Shown: positions 28,846 to 38,250, counted from the first letter of the stretch. The stretch is 64,000 bases of DNA from Candidatus Nitrotoga arctica (GCF_918378365.1 NZ_OU912926.1:2418001-2482000); one strand, 5' to 3'. Notes: generated from the letters alone by a model not told the origin. Program-made: numbers and translations.

Positions 28846-28891
28846 CATCCAAATGACAAGGCCAGCATATGCTGGCCTTGTCATTTGGATG
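28846..28891. repeat. perfect 46-bp palindrome downstream of motB
   Basis: Arms of 23 bp without a loop, centre between 28868 and 28869, sharing the arm core ACAAGGCCAGCAT with the palindrome at 27449. It begins 15 bp after the motB stop, the position of a terminator for motAB. It lacks the T-run of an intrinsic terminator in that direction. Confidence 0.85.
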
Positions 28892-28906
28892 TGCTAGCTC
28901 AATTTA

Positions 28907-29866
28907 TCAATGGGTGTTGTTGCTCTCAATACTACTCTTTATCAATTGCGGGGCAGACGCTCCACTTTCAGCTTCCACCTCGACTGTACCTCCATCAGTG
29001 CGCACAGACTCTTCTGCCATTTTGTTCATCACAATAATATTTATGCGACGGTTAATTGGATTGAATGGGTCTTTCCCGTCAAATAGCACAGCAGAAGATA
29101 ATCCCACCACTCGTACCATTTTTTCCTCCTCCATCCCACCCGCAATCAACTCACGGCGCGAAGCATTAGCACGATCTGCCGACAGATCCCAATTACTGTA
29201 ACCCTTCTCACCAAAAGAATAGGGCCGAGCATCTGTATGTCCCGATAAACTCACCTTGTTTGGTACTTGATTCAACATCTTGCCAATTTCACGCAGAATT
29301 TCTATAGTATAGGGTTCGAGTTTTGCACTCCCACTCTGAAACATGGGACGATTTTCTTCATCCACAATTTGGATGCGCAGGCCTTCAGTGGTAATGTCAA
29401 GAAGAATTTGTTTCTTGAATTTTTGCAGTTTGGCATCGGCGTCGATCGCTTTTTCCAGGCTAGTTTTCAACATCTTGAGCCTGTCCAGTTCGTTGCGTCT
29501 TTCGATACGCAAAGCTTCTTCAGTTGCCACCTTCAGATTGACTATCTTCTTTTCAGTCGGAAGCTCCCCCTGCTTCACTTGGCCTTCACTACGCGTCAAA
29601 TCTTTACCTCCCCCCTTGATCAGGCTGGAGCTATCGCCACTACCAGACCCACCTAACAGTGAAACCTTGAGCGGCGTATTAAAATAATCAGATATACCTT
29701 TCAAATCACCTTTAGTGGTCGAACCCAACAGCCACATCAACAGAAAGAATGCCATCATTGCAGTAACGAAATCAGCGTAGGCAATTTTCCAGGCGCCGCC
29801 GTGATGCCCGCCCGCCACTTTCTTTATACGCTTAACTACTATGAGTCTTTTATCGTCGCTCGCCAT
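28907..29866 (-). CDS. motB: flagellar motor stator protein MotB
   Basis: 319 residues. A basic N-terminus (KRIKKVAGGHHGGAWKIAYAD) leads into one membrane helix with the proton-carrying Asp in ADFVTAMMAFFLLMWLLG. A linker with the plug follows, then an OmpA-like peptidoglycan-binding domain with SLSGHTDARPY and LSADRANASRREL. It forms the stator with MotA, converting proton flow into rotation. It lies 30 bp after motA. The C-terminal 30 residues are an acidic tail. Confidence 0.95.
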   Translation of the reverse strand: MASDDKRLIVVKRIKKVAGGHHGGAWKIAYADFVTAMMAFFLLMWLLGSTTKGDLKGISDYFNTPLKVSLLGGSGSGDSSSLIKGGGKDLTRSEGQVKQGELPTEKKIVNLKVATEEALRIERRNELDRLKMLKTSLEKAIDADAKLQKFKKQILLDITTEGLRIQIVDEENRPMFQSGSAKLEPYTIEILREIGKMLNQVPNKVSLSGHTDARPYSFGEKGYSNWDLSADRANASRRELIAGGMEEEKMVRVVGLSSAVLFDGKDPFNPINRRINIIVMNKMAEESVRTDGGTVEVEAESGASAPQLIKSSIESNNTH

Positions 29867-29896
29867 GATGCAGCTCTTTCAATGTGAATTTTCTAT

Positions 29897-30751
29897 TCAG
29901 CGCTTTTGTTTAACGTGCTCTTCCAGCTCGATGAAACTGGGACGTTCAGTAGAATTGAGTACCTTACGACCAAACTCTACCGCCATCGCCGGAGCATAGC
30001 CATTTAGATTGGCCAGCAATGTAACCTTGACTGTCTGGAACATTTTGCTCGACTCCTCTGCTTTTTGCTCCAGCAACGTCGCCAAGGGGCCGACAAAACC
30101 ATAAGCTAGCAGGATGCCCAAAAAGGTGCCTACTAATGCTGCACCGATCAGCACGCCCAATTCGGCGGGTGGTATTCCGACAGACCCCATGGTGTGCACA
30201 ACTCCCATAACCGCCGCAACTATACCGAAAGCTGGCAAGGCGTCACCAAACTTGGCCAGAACATGCGACGGTACCATTGCCTCATGGTGATGGGTTTCTA
30301 TTTCTACATCCATCAGATTCTCAATTTCCATCGCATTCAGGTTGCCGCCCAACATGATTCGTAGGTAATCTGCCATAAATTCAATTACATGATGATCCGC
30401 CATTACTTTTGGATATTTAGCAAAGAGAGGACTCTCATTTGTATTCTCAATATCGTTTTCAATGGCCATCAATCCTTCCTTACGAATTTTGCCAAGCAGC
30501 TCATAGAGCAGGGCCATTAATTCCATGTAGTGGCTTTTAGTATATTTAGCCCCCTTAAATATACTAGGCAATGCTTTCAAAGTGGCCTTGATTGCTTTGC
30601 TGCTATTTCCCACTAAAAAGGCACCCGAACCAGCACCTGCTATCATCAATAACTCGATTGGCTGAAGCAAGGCAGCCAAATGCCCGCCCGCTAATGCATA
30701 GCCCCCGAACACAGAAATTAAAATTACTACATATCCGACAATTACCAACAT
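29897..30751 (-). CDS. motA: flagellar motor stator protein MotA
   Basis: About 284 residues, starting MLVIVGYVVILISVFGGYALAGG at ATG 30751; an upstream in-frame start adds nine residues. Four membrane helices are visible. The cytosolic loop has ESPLFAKYPKVMADHHVIEFMADYLR. The third and fourth helices carry DALPAFGIVAAVMGVVHTMGSV and the conserved Pro. It surrounds MotB in the stator. Full length for the family. Confidence 0.95.
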   Translation of the reverse strand: MLVIVGYVVILISVFGGYALAGGHLAALLQPIELLMIAGAGSGAFLVGNSSKAIKATLKALPSIFKGAKYTKSHYMELMALLYELLGKIRKEGLMAIENDIENTNESPLFAKYPKVMADHHVIEFMADYLRIMLGGNLNAMEIENLMDVEIETHHHEAMVPSHVLAKFGDALPAFGIVAAVMGVVHTMGSVGIPPAELGVLIGAALVGTFLGILLAYGFVGPLATLLEQKAEESSKMFQTVKVTLLANLNGYAPAMAVEFGRKVLNSTERPSFIELEEHVKQKR

Positions 30752-30800
30752 GGCCCAGCTCCCTTGAATTGCGCACAAAGCGATCTTTTGTAGCAGTGTA

Positions 30801-30808
30801 GTATCGGC
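30801..30808 (-). promoter_or_regulatory. candidate sigma-28 (FliA) -10 element for motAB
   Basis: The minus strand reads GCCGATAC, one base from the flagellar sigma-28 -10 consensus GCCGATAA, about 50 bp upstream of the motA start. The matching -35 (TAAA) is not clear at the expected spacing, so this is a partial match. Confidence 0.4.
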
Positions 30809-30942
30809 TTATGTAAAAACCTCGAAAAAAAGTTGGATAAATCGATATTATTTCGTGCATTCACACAATTGGATAGCGTAAACATCATCATGATTATTCC
30901 ACATAGCCTTTTGTGACGGTAACGACACCCGATAGTAAAACT

Positions 30943-31500
30943 TTAATTCGCCACGCTTAATGCCAACAAACTTGATATTGCAGCGTTCCTTTTTGTTTTT
31001 CCGGCACGGGAGGGTGGACGACAGATGCCACACACATAGTCAGAATAGAGTCCATTGGCATGCGCTATGAAATGTCCACCACATTCGGTGCAACCTGTCA
31101 GTTGCAGCATCTGTGCATCAAAGAACCGTACTAAAAACCAAGCACGTGTAACACTCAATACCGGCTCATCGCCGCTAACATTGATTTGCTCAAGATACAA
31201 TAAATAACTTTTAATTAGTGCCTCGACGCCCGTTAAGCTGGTATGCCTAAGCAGAAACTGATGGATATCCATAAACAGCGAAGAATGAATGTTAGGCGAC
31301 CAACTCATGAACCAGTCAGTTGAGTAGGGCAACATACCCTTTGACGGCGAAACACCCTTTACCTCCTTGTACAACTTAAGCAAACGTTCACGACTTAAAA
31401 CGGTTTCTTCCTGCAGTAATTGCAGACGTGCTCCTAGCTTGATTAAATCCACGGCAATCTGGATTTGGTAAGCTTCAGTGACCACACTCTTGTTTCGCAT
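30943..31500 (-). CDS. flhC: flagellar master regulator subunit FlhC
   Basis: 185 residues. The N-terminal helix bundle has IQIAVDLIKLGARLQLLQEETVLSRERLLKLYKEVKG split over two helices. Toward the C-terminus is a zinc site of four Cys (CTECGG and CGICRPPSRAGK). FlhC joins FlhD in the hexamer that activates class II flagellar genes; FlhC supplies most of the DNA contacts. It lies 30 bp after flhD. The zinc cysteines are intact. Confidence 0.95.
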   Translation of the reverse strand: MRNKSVVTEAYQIQIAVDLIKLGARLQLLQEETVLSRERLLKLYKEVKGVSPSKGMLPYSTDWFMSWSPNIHSSLFMDIHQFLLRHTSLTGVEALIKSYLLYLEQINVSGDEPVLSVTRAWFLVRFFDAQMLQLTGCTECGGHFIAHANGLYSDYVCGICRPPSRAGKTKRNAAISSLLALSVAN

Positions 31501-31530
31501 GATACTCCTCCACCAATAATTTATTTTAAA

Positions 31531-31851
31531 TCAAGCAGCTAAAGCCTCCAAAGGCTGCCCGGTCATCAGGATAGTGGTGTGCGCTTGTGACATCATCCTG
31601 TCCTTGTTGTAATCGGTGATCATATTGAGTAGGAGTTTTTCATCAAAGCGAAAGCGACACAACAACATATTGGAGGCCGCCATTTTGAGTAATTGTGCTG
31701 AGCTTAACCCGGCGATGAGTTCAGCCATTTCTTGGCTAATTCCAAGACGAAAAATAGCTGCCTCCTTATCGTCCTGAATCATCTGCCGTGCGAGCAGCAT
31801 ATAAGAAAGATTGGCGTCTTTAATTTCTAGATGAAGTTGATCTATATTCAT
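31531..31851 (-). CDS. flhD: flagellar master regulator subunit FlhD
   Basis: 106 residues, all alpha: EIKDANLSYMLLARQMIQDDKEAAIFRLGIS is split over the first helices and is diagnostic. A C-terminal DNA-interacting region follows. It partners with FlhC. It is the first gene of the flhDC operon, which is separated from motAB by about 190 bp, the usual betaproteobacterial order. Confidence 0.94.
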   Translation of the reverse strand: MNIDQLHLEIKDANLSYMLLARQMIQDDKEAAIFRLGISQEMAELIAGLSSAQLLKMAASNMLLCRFRFDEKLLLNMITDYNKDRMMSQAHTTILMTGQPLEALAA

Positions 31852-32493
31852 GATTCGTCCCCTTGCAAGTTAACAACACTGTCTTTTTCGACGGTTGAAT
31901 ATTGCTATACGAACGAACAGAAAGAAATCAGAAGACTTCCGATCTCTTTGTAAGAAATTTTCCTACACGGACAGACAAGCCTCCACTTACCCGTATTAGG
32001 TTGTAAGCGGAGGATTCCATGTTTACCTGAATCTGCAAGGGGACAAATTCAAGCTTACATTTTTATTATCGACAAACAATGACAAGACTTTAATTTTTTT
32101 TGAAATATATTTCATATTACGTACTTAATGTCATAGTCAATTGATAAATATTAATTATTTATTTCTATACGACTATGGACAGCATGCTTCTCCCATAACT
32201 ACAAACTTAATACCTTGCCGATATTTGCTTGAAAGGGTGGCATAGCTAATAATCACATATTCTCGGATTAGCCAAATGATTTAGCTTTTAAAAGGGGCTG
32301 ATCGGAAAAAATTTTTATAGAGATTTAAACTGTTAAATTTAAATTTAGCCCTACAATCCTGCATCAGTAATATTTGGGATTCCCGCAAAATTAGTTAATT
32401 TATGTTCAGCGATAATAACTCCTACACTATCCTGAAAACCTGGTTTCTGGATTATTACAAATTAATTTCAACCTTATGAAATACAAATAAAAT
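31852..32493. other. regulatory region upstream of flhDC and of the kinase gene
   Basis: About 640 bp between divergent genes, AT-rich (especially 32,080-32,370), no ORF worth calling. In other bacteria flhDC integrates many inputs through a long upstream region, so this length fits. I could not point to individual operators. Confidence 0.5.
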
Positions 32494-34023
32494 ATGGTTG
32501 CCAATAAACTTCGGGTCTTATTAGTGGAAACCTCACTAGAGGATGCTCAACGCACGCTCGCAAAACTACAACAGAGCGGTTATGAGGTTGGACATCGACG
32601 AGTAGATAATGCGTCCACCATGCAAGCTGCCTTAATTGAAGATGAGTGGGATGTGGTGCTGTGTAGCTATGACCAATCCGGGTTTTGTGGACTTGCCGCG
32701 CTCCAGCTAATGCAATCGACAGGAGTGAATCTTCCTTTTCTCTTCCTGTCGCATGACCTACATGAAGAAACCATCATTCATACCATGCAATCCGGTGCAA
32801 ACGATTACATTTTTAAGGGCAGCTTAAATAGGCTCGCTCCCTCAATAGCGCATAATTTACGCGAGGCACGTATTCGTTACGAACACCGGCAGGCGCAAAT
32901 CGCCTTACAAGAGAATCAAGCGCGTCTGCAAGCCTTCATTACCAACTTGCCAGGTATGGCCTATCAAGTATTGCTAAAACATGACGGCGAAATATCATTC
33001 CCTTATATCAGTGACGGTAGCAAAGCTCTTCTTGACTTGAACCCGCAGGATTTAGAAAAATATCCTCACTTATTCATGAATATTCTGCACCCGGATGACC
33101 GCATCTCATATGAGCAATCCATGCGCACTTCAGCAGATAATCTTTCCTTCTGGAACTGGGAAGGACGTATCGTGATATTGCCAGAAGGCGAGATTAAATG
33201 GATCAATCTACGCTGCAGCCCTCGAAGAACATTGCATGACGAAATTCAGTGGGAAGGCATTATGTCCAACATCAGCCAAAGCAAGCAGGCGGAAATTGAA
33301 ATAAAATATTCGCAGGAACAATTGCGTGAACTGTCTTCTCACATCCAGCTCGTACGTGAACAGGAGCGACTTAACATTGCGCGCGAGGTGCATGACGACT
33401 TGGGAAGTACTCTTACCGCCATTAAACTCAACATCGCTTGGCTGGGTGGACGCCTGAGTAGAGAAGCACCTGAACTGATTGCAAAAATTAAAGATGTTGA
33501 AAACCTGGTTGATAAGTGTACCGCCGCCGCCAACGATATCTCTCATTCCCTGCGTCCAAGCACGTTGGACTGCTTCGGAATCATCGCAGCAATGGAAATT
33601 GAAGTGGACGAATTCGAACAACGTACTGGCATTTCTTGCGTATTCAACCACCCAGATGAAGATATCACTCTAGGTCCGGATATCGCCATCGCGCTGTTCC
33701 GCATCCTGCAAGAAACGCTCACCAATATCATGAAACACGCACAAGCCAGCAATGTAACAATAGAGCTGCACAATCAAGCTACCCGCGTCGAAATGATCGT
33801 TAGCGACAATGGCCTCGGCTTTACCGAATCCGACCGCATCAAACCACGCTCTTTTGGCCTGCGCGGCATTAAGGAACGAGTCGCCTATTTCGGCGGCAAT
33901 GTGCATATCAGCGGCACGCCCGGCTCAGGAACCACAATTAAGGCATGCATCCCGCATCAACCCGAGCCAGCAGCCATTGGCGGCTTTTGTTTGCCACAGC
34001 CCCAGCAAAAAATGTTGTGGTAA
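32494..34023 (+). CDS. NarL-type histidine kinase with degenerate receiver and PAS domain
   Basis: 509 residues. About 1-125 fold like a response-regulator receiver, but the phosphoacceptor position reads VVLCSYDQSGFCGL, with Ser where Asp is expected; the Lys (IFKGS) remains. A PAS domain spans about 140-270. A HisKA_3 dimerisation domain follows (LNIAREVHDDLGSTLTAIKL, phospho-His), then HATPase_c with LQETLTNIMKHAQA and SDNGLGF. There is no membrane segment, so it is a cytosolic sensor. The cognate regulator is 18 bp downstream. Confidence 0.9.
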   Translation: MVANKLRVLLVETSLEDAQRTLAKLQQSGYEVGHRRVDNASTMQAALIEDEWDVVLCSYDQSGFCGLAALQLMQSTGVNLPFLFLSHDLHEETIIHTMQSGANDYIFKGSLNRLAPSIAHNLREARIRYEHRQAQIALQENQARLQAFITNLPGMAYQVLLKHDGEISFPYISDGSKALLDLNPQDLEKYPHLFMNILHPDDRISYEQSMRTSADNLSFWNWEGRIVILPEGEIKWINLRCSPRRTLHDEIQWEGIMSNISQSKQAEIEIKYSQEQLRELSSHIQLVREQERLNIAREVHDDLGSTLTAIKLNIAWLGGRLSREAPELIAKIKDVENLVDKCTAAANDISHSLRPSTLDCFGIIAAMEIEVDEFEQRTGISCVFNHPDEDITLGPDIAIALFRILQETLTNIMKHAQASNVTIELHNQATRVEMIVSDNGLGFTESDRIKPRSFGLRGIKERVAYFGGNVHISGTPGSGTTIKACIPHQPEPAAIGGFCLPQPQQKMLW

Positions 34024-34041
34024 ACACTATTAAAATCAACC

Positions 34042-34674
34042 ATGATTAATATATTAGTAGTGGATGATCATGCACTGATCCGCAAAGGCATGAAGCAGAT
34101 CCTGAATGACACCGAGGATATACGCGTAACTGGAGAAGCTGAAAATGGCATGCAAGCCATTAAAATGGCGCAAGAAAACATTTACGATTTAGTGTTGCTG
34201 GACATCAGCATGCCTGATAAACATGGCATTGATGTACTCAAACAACTCAAGCTCAATAAGCCGCAATTACCGGTGCTAATATTAAGCATGCACGAGGAAA
34301 ACCAATATGCATTGCGTTCTCTGAAGGCCGGAGCAGCAGGCTATCTCAGCAAACAAAGCGCCCCGACGCAACTGGTGACCGCCATACGCCAAGTAGCCTG
34401 CGGTAAGAAATATATTAGCAACGAACTGGCGGAAGAATTAGCTAATGGCCTGTCACAAGGATATCAGGAACTCCTGCACCAAACCCTATCCAACCGCGAA
34501 TACCAAACGCTATGCCTGATGGCATCAGGCAAGAGTCTAAGCGAAATGGCGGAAGCTCTATCGCTCAGTGCCAAGACCGTCAGCGTTTATCGCGCACGTT
34601 TACTGGAAAAAATGAAACTGAAGAACAATGCTGAAGCAGTACGTTACGCAATCATGAACCACTTGATCGAATAA
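34042..34674 (+). CDS. NarL/FixJ-family response regulator
   Basis: 210 residues. The receiver has ILVVDDHALIRKGM, the phosphorylatable Asp in LVLLDISMPDKHG and the switch/Lys region AGAAGYLSKQSAP. The C-terminal LuxR-type helix-turn-helix has LSNREYQTLCLMASGKS, then SLSAKTVSVYRARLLEKM. It is the DNA-binding partner of the kinase just upstream. Lying divergent from flhDC, it may control motility; this is an inference from position. Confidence 0.93.
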   Translation: MINILVVDDHALIRKGMKQILNDTEDIRVTGEAENGMQAIKMAQENIYDLVLLDISMPDKHGIDVLKQLKLNKPQLPVLILSMHEENQYALRSLKAGAAGYLSKQSAPTQLVTAIRQVACGKKYISNELAEELANGLSQGYQELLHQTLSNREYQTLCLMASGKSLSEMAEALSLSAKTVSVYRARLLEKMKLKNNAEAVRYAIMNHLIE

Positions 34675-34795
34675 TACCCTTTCATAAAGTAAGATCGCTT
34701 TAGCTCCCGCGTGATTGTTATATTCACACTGCCAGACGTGTTTCATTTTGAGGTTCAATAACAAAATTGAACTAACTAATTTTTAGGGGAGAATT

Positions 34796-35605
34796 ATGAA
34801 TAAATTTCTGTTATTCGTGGGCCTGATGTTTGCAATTTCTGCGTCTTACGCTACCGTTCAAGGTAAGGAAGTAACCTATAGCGCCAATGGTACCAATCTC
34901 AAGGGTTATATTGCCTACGACGATGCTATAAAAGGCAAGCGCCCGGGTATTCTGGTAGTGCATGAATGGTGGGGACACAACGAATATGCGCGCAAGCGCG
35001 CTCGTATGTTGGCGGAGCGCGGCTACACTGCGCTGGCAGTTGATATGTATGGCGACGGAAAACAAGCGCATCACCCGGACGATGCGGGCAAGTTTGCCAG
35101 TGAGGTGGCAAAGAACACTGAACTTGCCAAAGCTCGATTCGATAGTGCATACCGCCTGATCAGCAAGGAAAAGACGGTGGACTCTAACCGCATCGCAGCC
35201 ATCGGCTATTGTTTTGGCGGTTCGGTAGTATTGCACATGGCGCGCATCGGCGAGCCTCTTAAGGCGGTGATGAGTTTCCACGGTGGTCTGGGAACAGAAA
35301 CTCCGGCAGAGGCTGGCAAGGTCAAAGCTCGAATCGCGTCCTTCACTGGGGAAGACGACCCGATGATTCCCGCCACGCAGGTCGCCGCTTTCAGGCAGGA
35401 GATGGAGAAGGCCGGCGTGACTTATAAAGCGGTAACCTATCCCGGCGTCCAGCACAGCTTCACTAATCCAGATGCAGATAAATATGGTCAAGAGTTCAAA
35501 CTGCCGATGGCCTATAACGCTGCAGCAGACAAGGCTTCGTGGGATGAGGGCATGGCATTTCTGGCCGATGCGTTCCATGGTGGAGATCTTCCTAAACAAA
35601 AATGA
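34796..35605 (+). CDS. secreted dienelactone hydrolase family protein
   Basis: 269 residues with an N-terminal signal peptide (MNKFLLFVGLMFAISASYA). The alpha/beta-hydrolase core has ILVVHEWWGHNEYARKRA, the nucleophile Cys in AAIGYCFGGS, an Asp in FTGEDDPMIP and the His in GVQHSFTNP. The Cys nucleophile is characteristic of the DLH family (PF01738), which hydrolyses lactones and esters. Export to the periplasm is common in this subgroup and the natural substrate is unknown. GGGGAG precedes the start. Confidence 0.9.
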   Translation: MNKFLLFVGLMFAISASYATVQGKEVTYSANGTNLKGYIAYDDAIKGKRPGILVVHEWWGHNEYARKRARMLAERGYTALAVDMYGDGKQAHHPDDAGKFASEVAKNTELAKARFDSAYRLISKEKTVDSNRIAAIGYCFGGSVVLHMARIGEPLKAVMSFHGGLGTETPAEAGKVKARIASFTGEDDPMIPATQVAAFRQEMEKAGVTYKAVTYPGVQHSFTNPDADKYGQEFKLPMAYNAAADKASWDEGMAFLADAFHGGDLPKQK

Positions 35606-35704
35606 AAAAGCCAACGATCGCGTCGAAAAATTCAAGGCATTGTAGTTGTGCTGATTGGGATCCAGACGTTTTAAGTTCATCGGTAACGTTTAAAAGGAAT
35701 CATC

Positions 35705-36256
35705 ATGAACCAATACCAAATTGCCGTTATCGTTGGCAGCCTTCGTAAGGATTCATTCAACCGCAAGCTCGCTCACGCCATTGTAAAATTGGCGCCATCA
35801 GAGTTCGCATTCAAAGAATTGCAAATCGGCGACTTGCCACTTTACAACCAGGACGACGACGCGAACCAGGCCGAGCCCGTCAAGCAGCTAAAAGGCGAAA
35901 TTGCGGCGGCGCAGGGCGTTCTGTTTGTTACACCCGAATACAATCGCTCTATCTCCGGAGTACTCAAGAACGCAATCGACCACGCCTCCCGTCCCTATGG
36001 CCAAAGCGCTTGGACGGGCAAACCCGCTGGCGTGTTGGGCGCTTCTCCCGGGCCCGCCGGCACGGCGATGGCACAACAACATTTACGTAACGTTCTCGCG
36101 ACTCTGAACATGCCAACGCTTGGTCTGCCGGAAGCATTTATCCATGTAAAAGATGGATTATTTGACGAGGGCGGCGACATCGGTCCAGCCAGCAAGAAAT
36201 TCCTCCAGAACTGGATGGACCACTATGTCGCGTGGGTGAAAAAACACGCTGTCTGA
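35705..36256 (+). CDS. NADPH-dependent FMN reductase (chromate/quinone reductase-like)
   Basis: 183 residues of the flavodoxin-like FMN_red family: VIVGSLRKDSFNRKLAHAI binds the FMN phosphate, and VLFVTPEYNRSISGVLKNAID and AGVLGASPGPAGT complete the flavin site. Related enzymes reduce quinones, azo dyes or chromate in the cytoplasm. AAGGAATC precedes the ATG. It may be expressed with the hydrolase 100 bp upstream. Confidence 0.92.
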   Translation: MNQYQIAVIVGSLRKDSFNRKLAHAIVKLAPSEFAFKELQIGDLPLYNQDDDANQAEPVKQLKGEIAAAQGVLFVTPEYNRSISGVLKNAIDHASRPYGQSAWTGKPAGVLGASPGPAGTAMAQQHLRNVLATLNMPTLGLPEAFIHVKDGLFDEGGDIGPASKKFLQNWMDHYVAWVKKHAV

Positions 36257-36322
36257 TGCAGTTAAAAAGACAGATGCATTATCGCTAAAATCTCTCCATC
36301 TGCAATATCGTGACATGCCGCT

Positions 36323-36868
36323 ATGCGCGCGAAATCTACGTCAAATTACCTGGCTGGCTACCCTATAGCACTGACAGAGCAAGTGCAACGACTTATCGAA
36401 CAAGATCTACTGACCAACATGTTGCTGCAGAAGTATCCGCATGCACACACTGTGCGCTCTGATAAGGCGCTCTATGACTATGTGCTGGAAGTCAAAGACC
36501 TGTATCTGCGCAATGCCGGGCAGCTCAGCAAGGTAGCATTTAACGGCAAACTGCATGTCATTCAGCACGCACTCGGCACGCACACCAACATCTCGCGAGT
36601 ACAGGGCACAAAACTTAGGGCCAAGCGTGAGATTCGCATAGCGGAATTGTTCAAGGAAATGCCGCTTGAATTTTTGCGCATGATCGTTGTTCACGAACTT
36701 GCACATATCAAGGAACGCGAGCACAACAAAGCCTTCTATCAACTATGCCGGCATATGGAGCCTGATTATCACCAGCTAGAATTTGACCTGCGGGCTTACC
36801 TCACCTATCTCGAAGCGACTGGCCGATCTCTTTGGTCGACCAGTGCAGTCTCGCCCTTGAATGCGTGA
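36323..36868 (+). CDS. YgjP-like metallopeptidase domain protein
   Basis: 181 residues. The C-terminal half carries the zinc motif VVHELAHIKEREHNKAF (HExxH and a further His) of the YgjP/WLM (DUF45) family. The N-terminal 90 residues are family-specific. Such proteins are predicted zinc-dependent hydrolases; physiological substrates are unknown. No signal peptide is visible. Confidence 0.85.
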   Translation: MRAKSTSNYLAGYPIALTEQVQRLIEQDLLTNMLLQKYPHAHTVRSDKALYDYVLEVKDLYLRNAGQLSKVAFNGKLHVIQHALGTHTNISRVQGTKLRAKREIRIAELFKEMPLEFLRMIVVHELAHIKEREHNKAFYQLCRHMEPDYHQLEFDLRAYLTYLEATGRSLWSTSAVSPLNA

Positions 36869-36980
36869 AAGGTCGCGAGTGCGCCACAGTGCCAAGTGGT
36901 TATGGAGGTGGATCAATTCTCCAGTGCGCATTTCACCATTTTGATCTGCACTATCCCTTCCGATAACTTACGAAGGACTT

Positions 36981-37144
36981 TATGTACAGCGTTGCGCACA
37001 GCAAATGAGCGGGTATTGCACCGGCCTGATGCTGCCCTTATCACGCAAAGCGTAAAACCCCTGGCCGATACGTTGACCCACTGCACGCCAGCTGCACGGC
37101 ATCAAGCCCTACATCAATTTGTGGCCAAGAAAGAGCAATTCTGA
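36981..37144 (+). mobile_element. N-terminal remnant of an IS701-type transposase
   Basis: In one frame from 36981 the + strand reads YVQRCAQQMSGYCTGLMLPLSRK. About 70 bp later the neighbouring frame continues SVKPLADTL, then AARHQALHQFVAK. Together they match the opening GLLLPxERKSxEPMAxR...RHQSLHHFVA of IS701-family DDE transposases. A frameshift and a stop at 37142 end it. No terminal inverted repeats or catalytic DDE residues remain. It lies just before another decayed gene. Confidence 0.6.
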
Positions 37145-37211
37145 CACGACACAAAATGACGCATACCGAACAATAATGGCATTTATTCTTCACCCTCCCA
37201 ACACACAAATC

Positions 37212-38250
37212 ATGCGCGCATTCTCGAAGTCGAAACTCATGGCCCTCCGCCAGTGTCCCAAACGTTTGTAGCTGGAAGTTCATCGTCCGGACTTGCGCGA
37301 AGATTCGGCCGCAACCCAGGCAAGTTTTCAGGTCGGTTTTTAGGTTGGCGATATTGCCCAGCGCATTTATGACCCCGAGGGGCGTGGTGTCCTGATCAAC
37401 TTGCAAAACGAAGGATTCAACCGTGCGTTTGAGCGTAGTGCGGAATAACTTCATTCAGCACAACCAATCTTTGAGGCAGGCTTCTCTTCTGCTGGCGCAC
37501 TGGCCTTCGCCGATGTAATGCTGCCGGAACAAAAGGATGGCAAGCAGGTCTGGCGCATGATCGAAGTAAAATCCTCTACCAGCGTGAAAGACTATCACCG
37601 CGATGACGTGACAGTGCAGGCGTTTGTGGCTCAGTCAGCGGGCGTTCCACTGGAGGCCATTGCCTTGGCGCATATTGATAGCTCATGGATCTATCCAGGA
37701 AATGAGGATTACCAAGGGCTGCTAAAAGAAAATGATCTCACAGCCGAGGCGTTCTCTCGAACCGATGAAGTCAAAGGCTGGATTGCCCAAGCGCAAAGTA
37801 TCGCCGCCGAGCCTTCAGAGCCTGCTATTGGAACTGGCGACCATTGCGGCACGCCCTTTGAATGCGGTTTTTACGACTATTGCAGTCGCGACGAGCCAAA
37901 GCCGGAACACCCAATCAATTGGCTGCCCCGCTTTTCCTCGACAAAGGAAAAAGAGCTCACCATAAAAGGTGTCTACGATCTAAAGGATGTACCAGACAAC
38001 TTGCTCAACGACAAACAACAGCGGGTCAAAGATTACACCCTCGCCAATGAAGTGTTCTCGACGCTGCTGGTGCCGCAGCAGATTTGGCTGCGCATGATCT
38101 TCCCGCCTATTTTCTCGACTTTGAAACCATCCAGTTCGCCGTACCTATCTGGAAAGGTACCCGTTTGATGACCAGCAGAAACATTGCGAATCCGCTCGTC
38201 AGCACGTTGCTACGGGGCATGTGCCACATGGTGTGGCGAATGAGTAAATT
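37212..38250 (+). pseudogene. DUF2779 protein gene with three in-frame stops and 3' frameshifts
   Basis: From ATG 37212 a single frame reads through MRAFSKSKLMALRQCPKRL, TAG (37269), LEVHRPDLREDSAATQASF, TAG (37341), VGDIAQRIYDPEGRGVL, TAA (37446) and SAQPIFEAGF into the open stretch from 37518 (WRMIEVKSSTSVKDYH, CGTPFECGFYDYC). The stops occupy expected Trp, Gln and Leu positions. After about 38050 the frame shifts: LPAYFLDFETIQFAVPIWKGTR continues in another frame, then breaks again. The product resembles the nuclease-like DUF2779 family (RecB-type core plus exonuclease-like DFETI motif). The gene is dead, and the frame is well enough conserved to suggest recent loss. Confidence 0.88.

Noticed and set aside
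34811..35680. 289-codon minus frame
   Set aside because: Fully antisense to the dienelactone hydrolase gene, which has a signal peptide and catalytic triad.
37041..37454. 137-codon minus frame with several Cys
   Set aside because: It lies antisense to the reconstructed DUF2779 pseudogene and the transposase remnant, which explain the DNA better.
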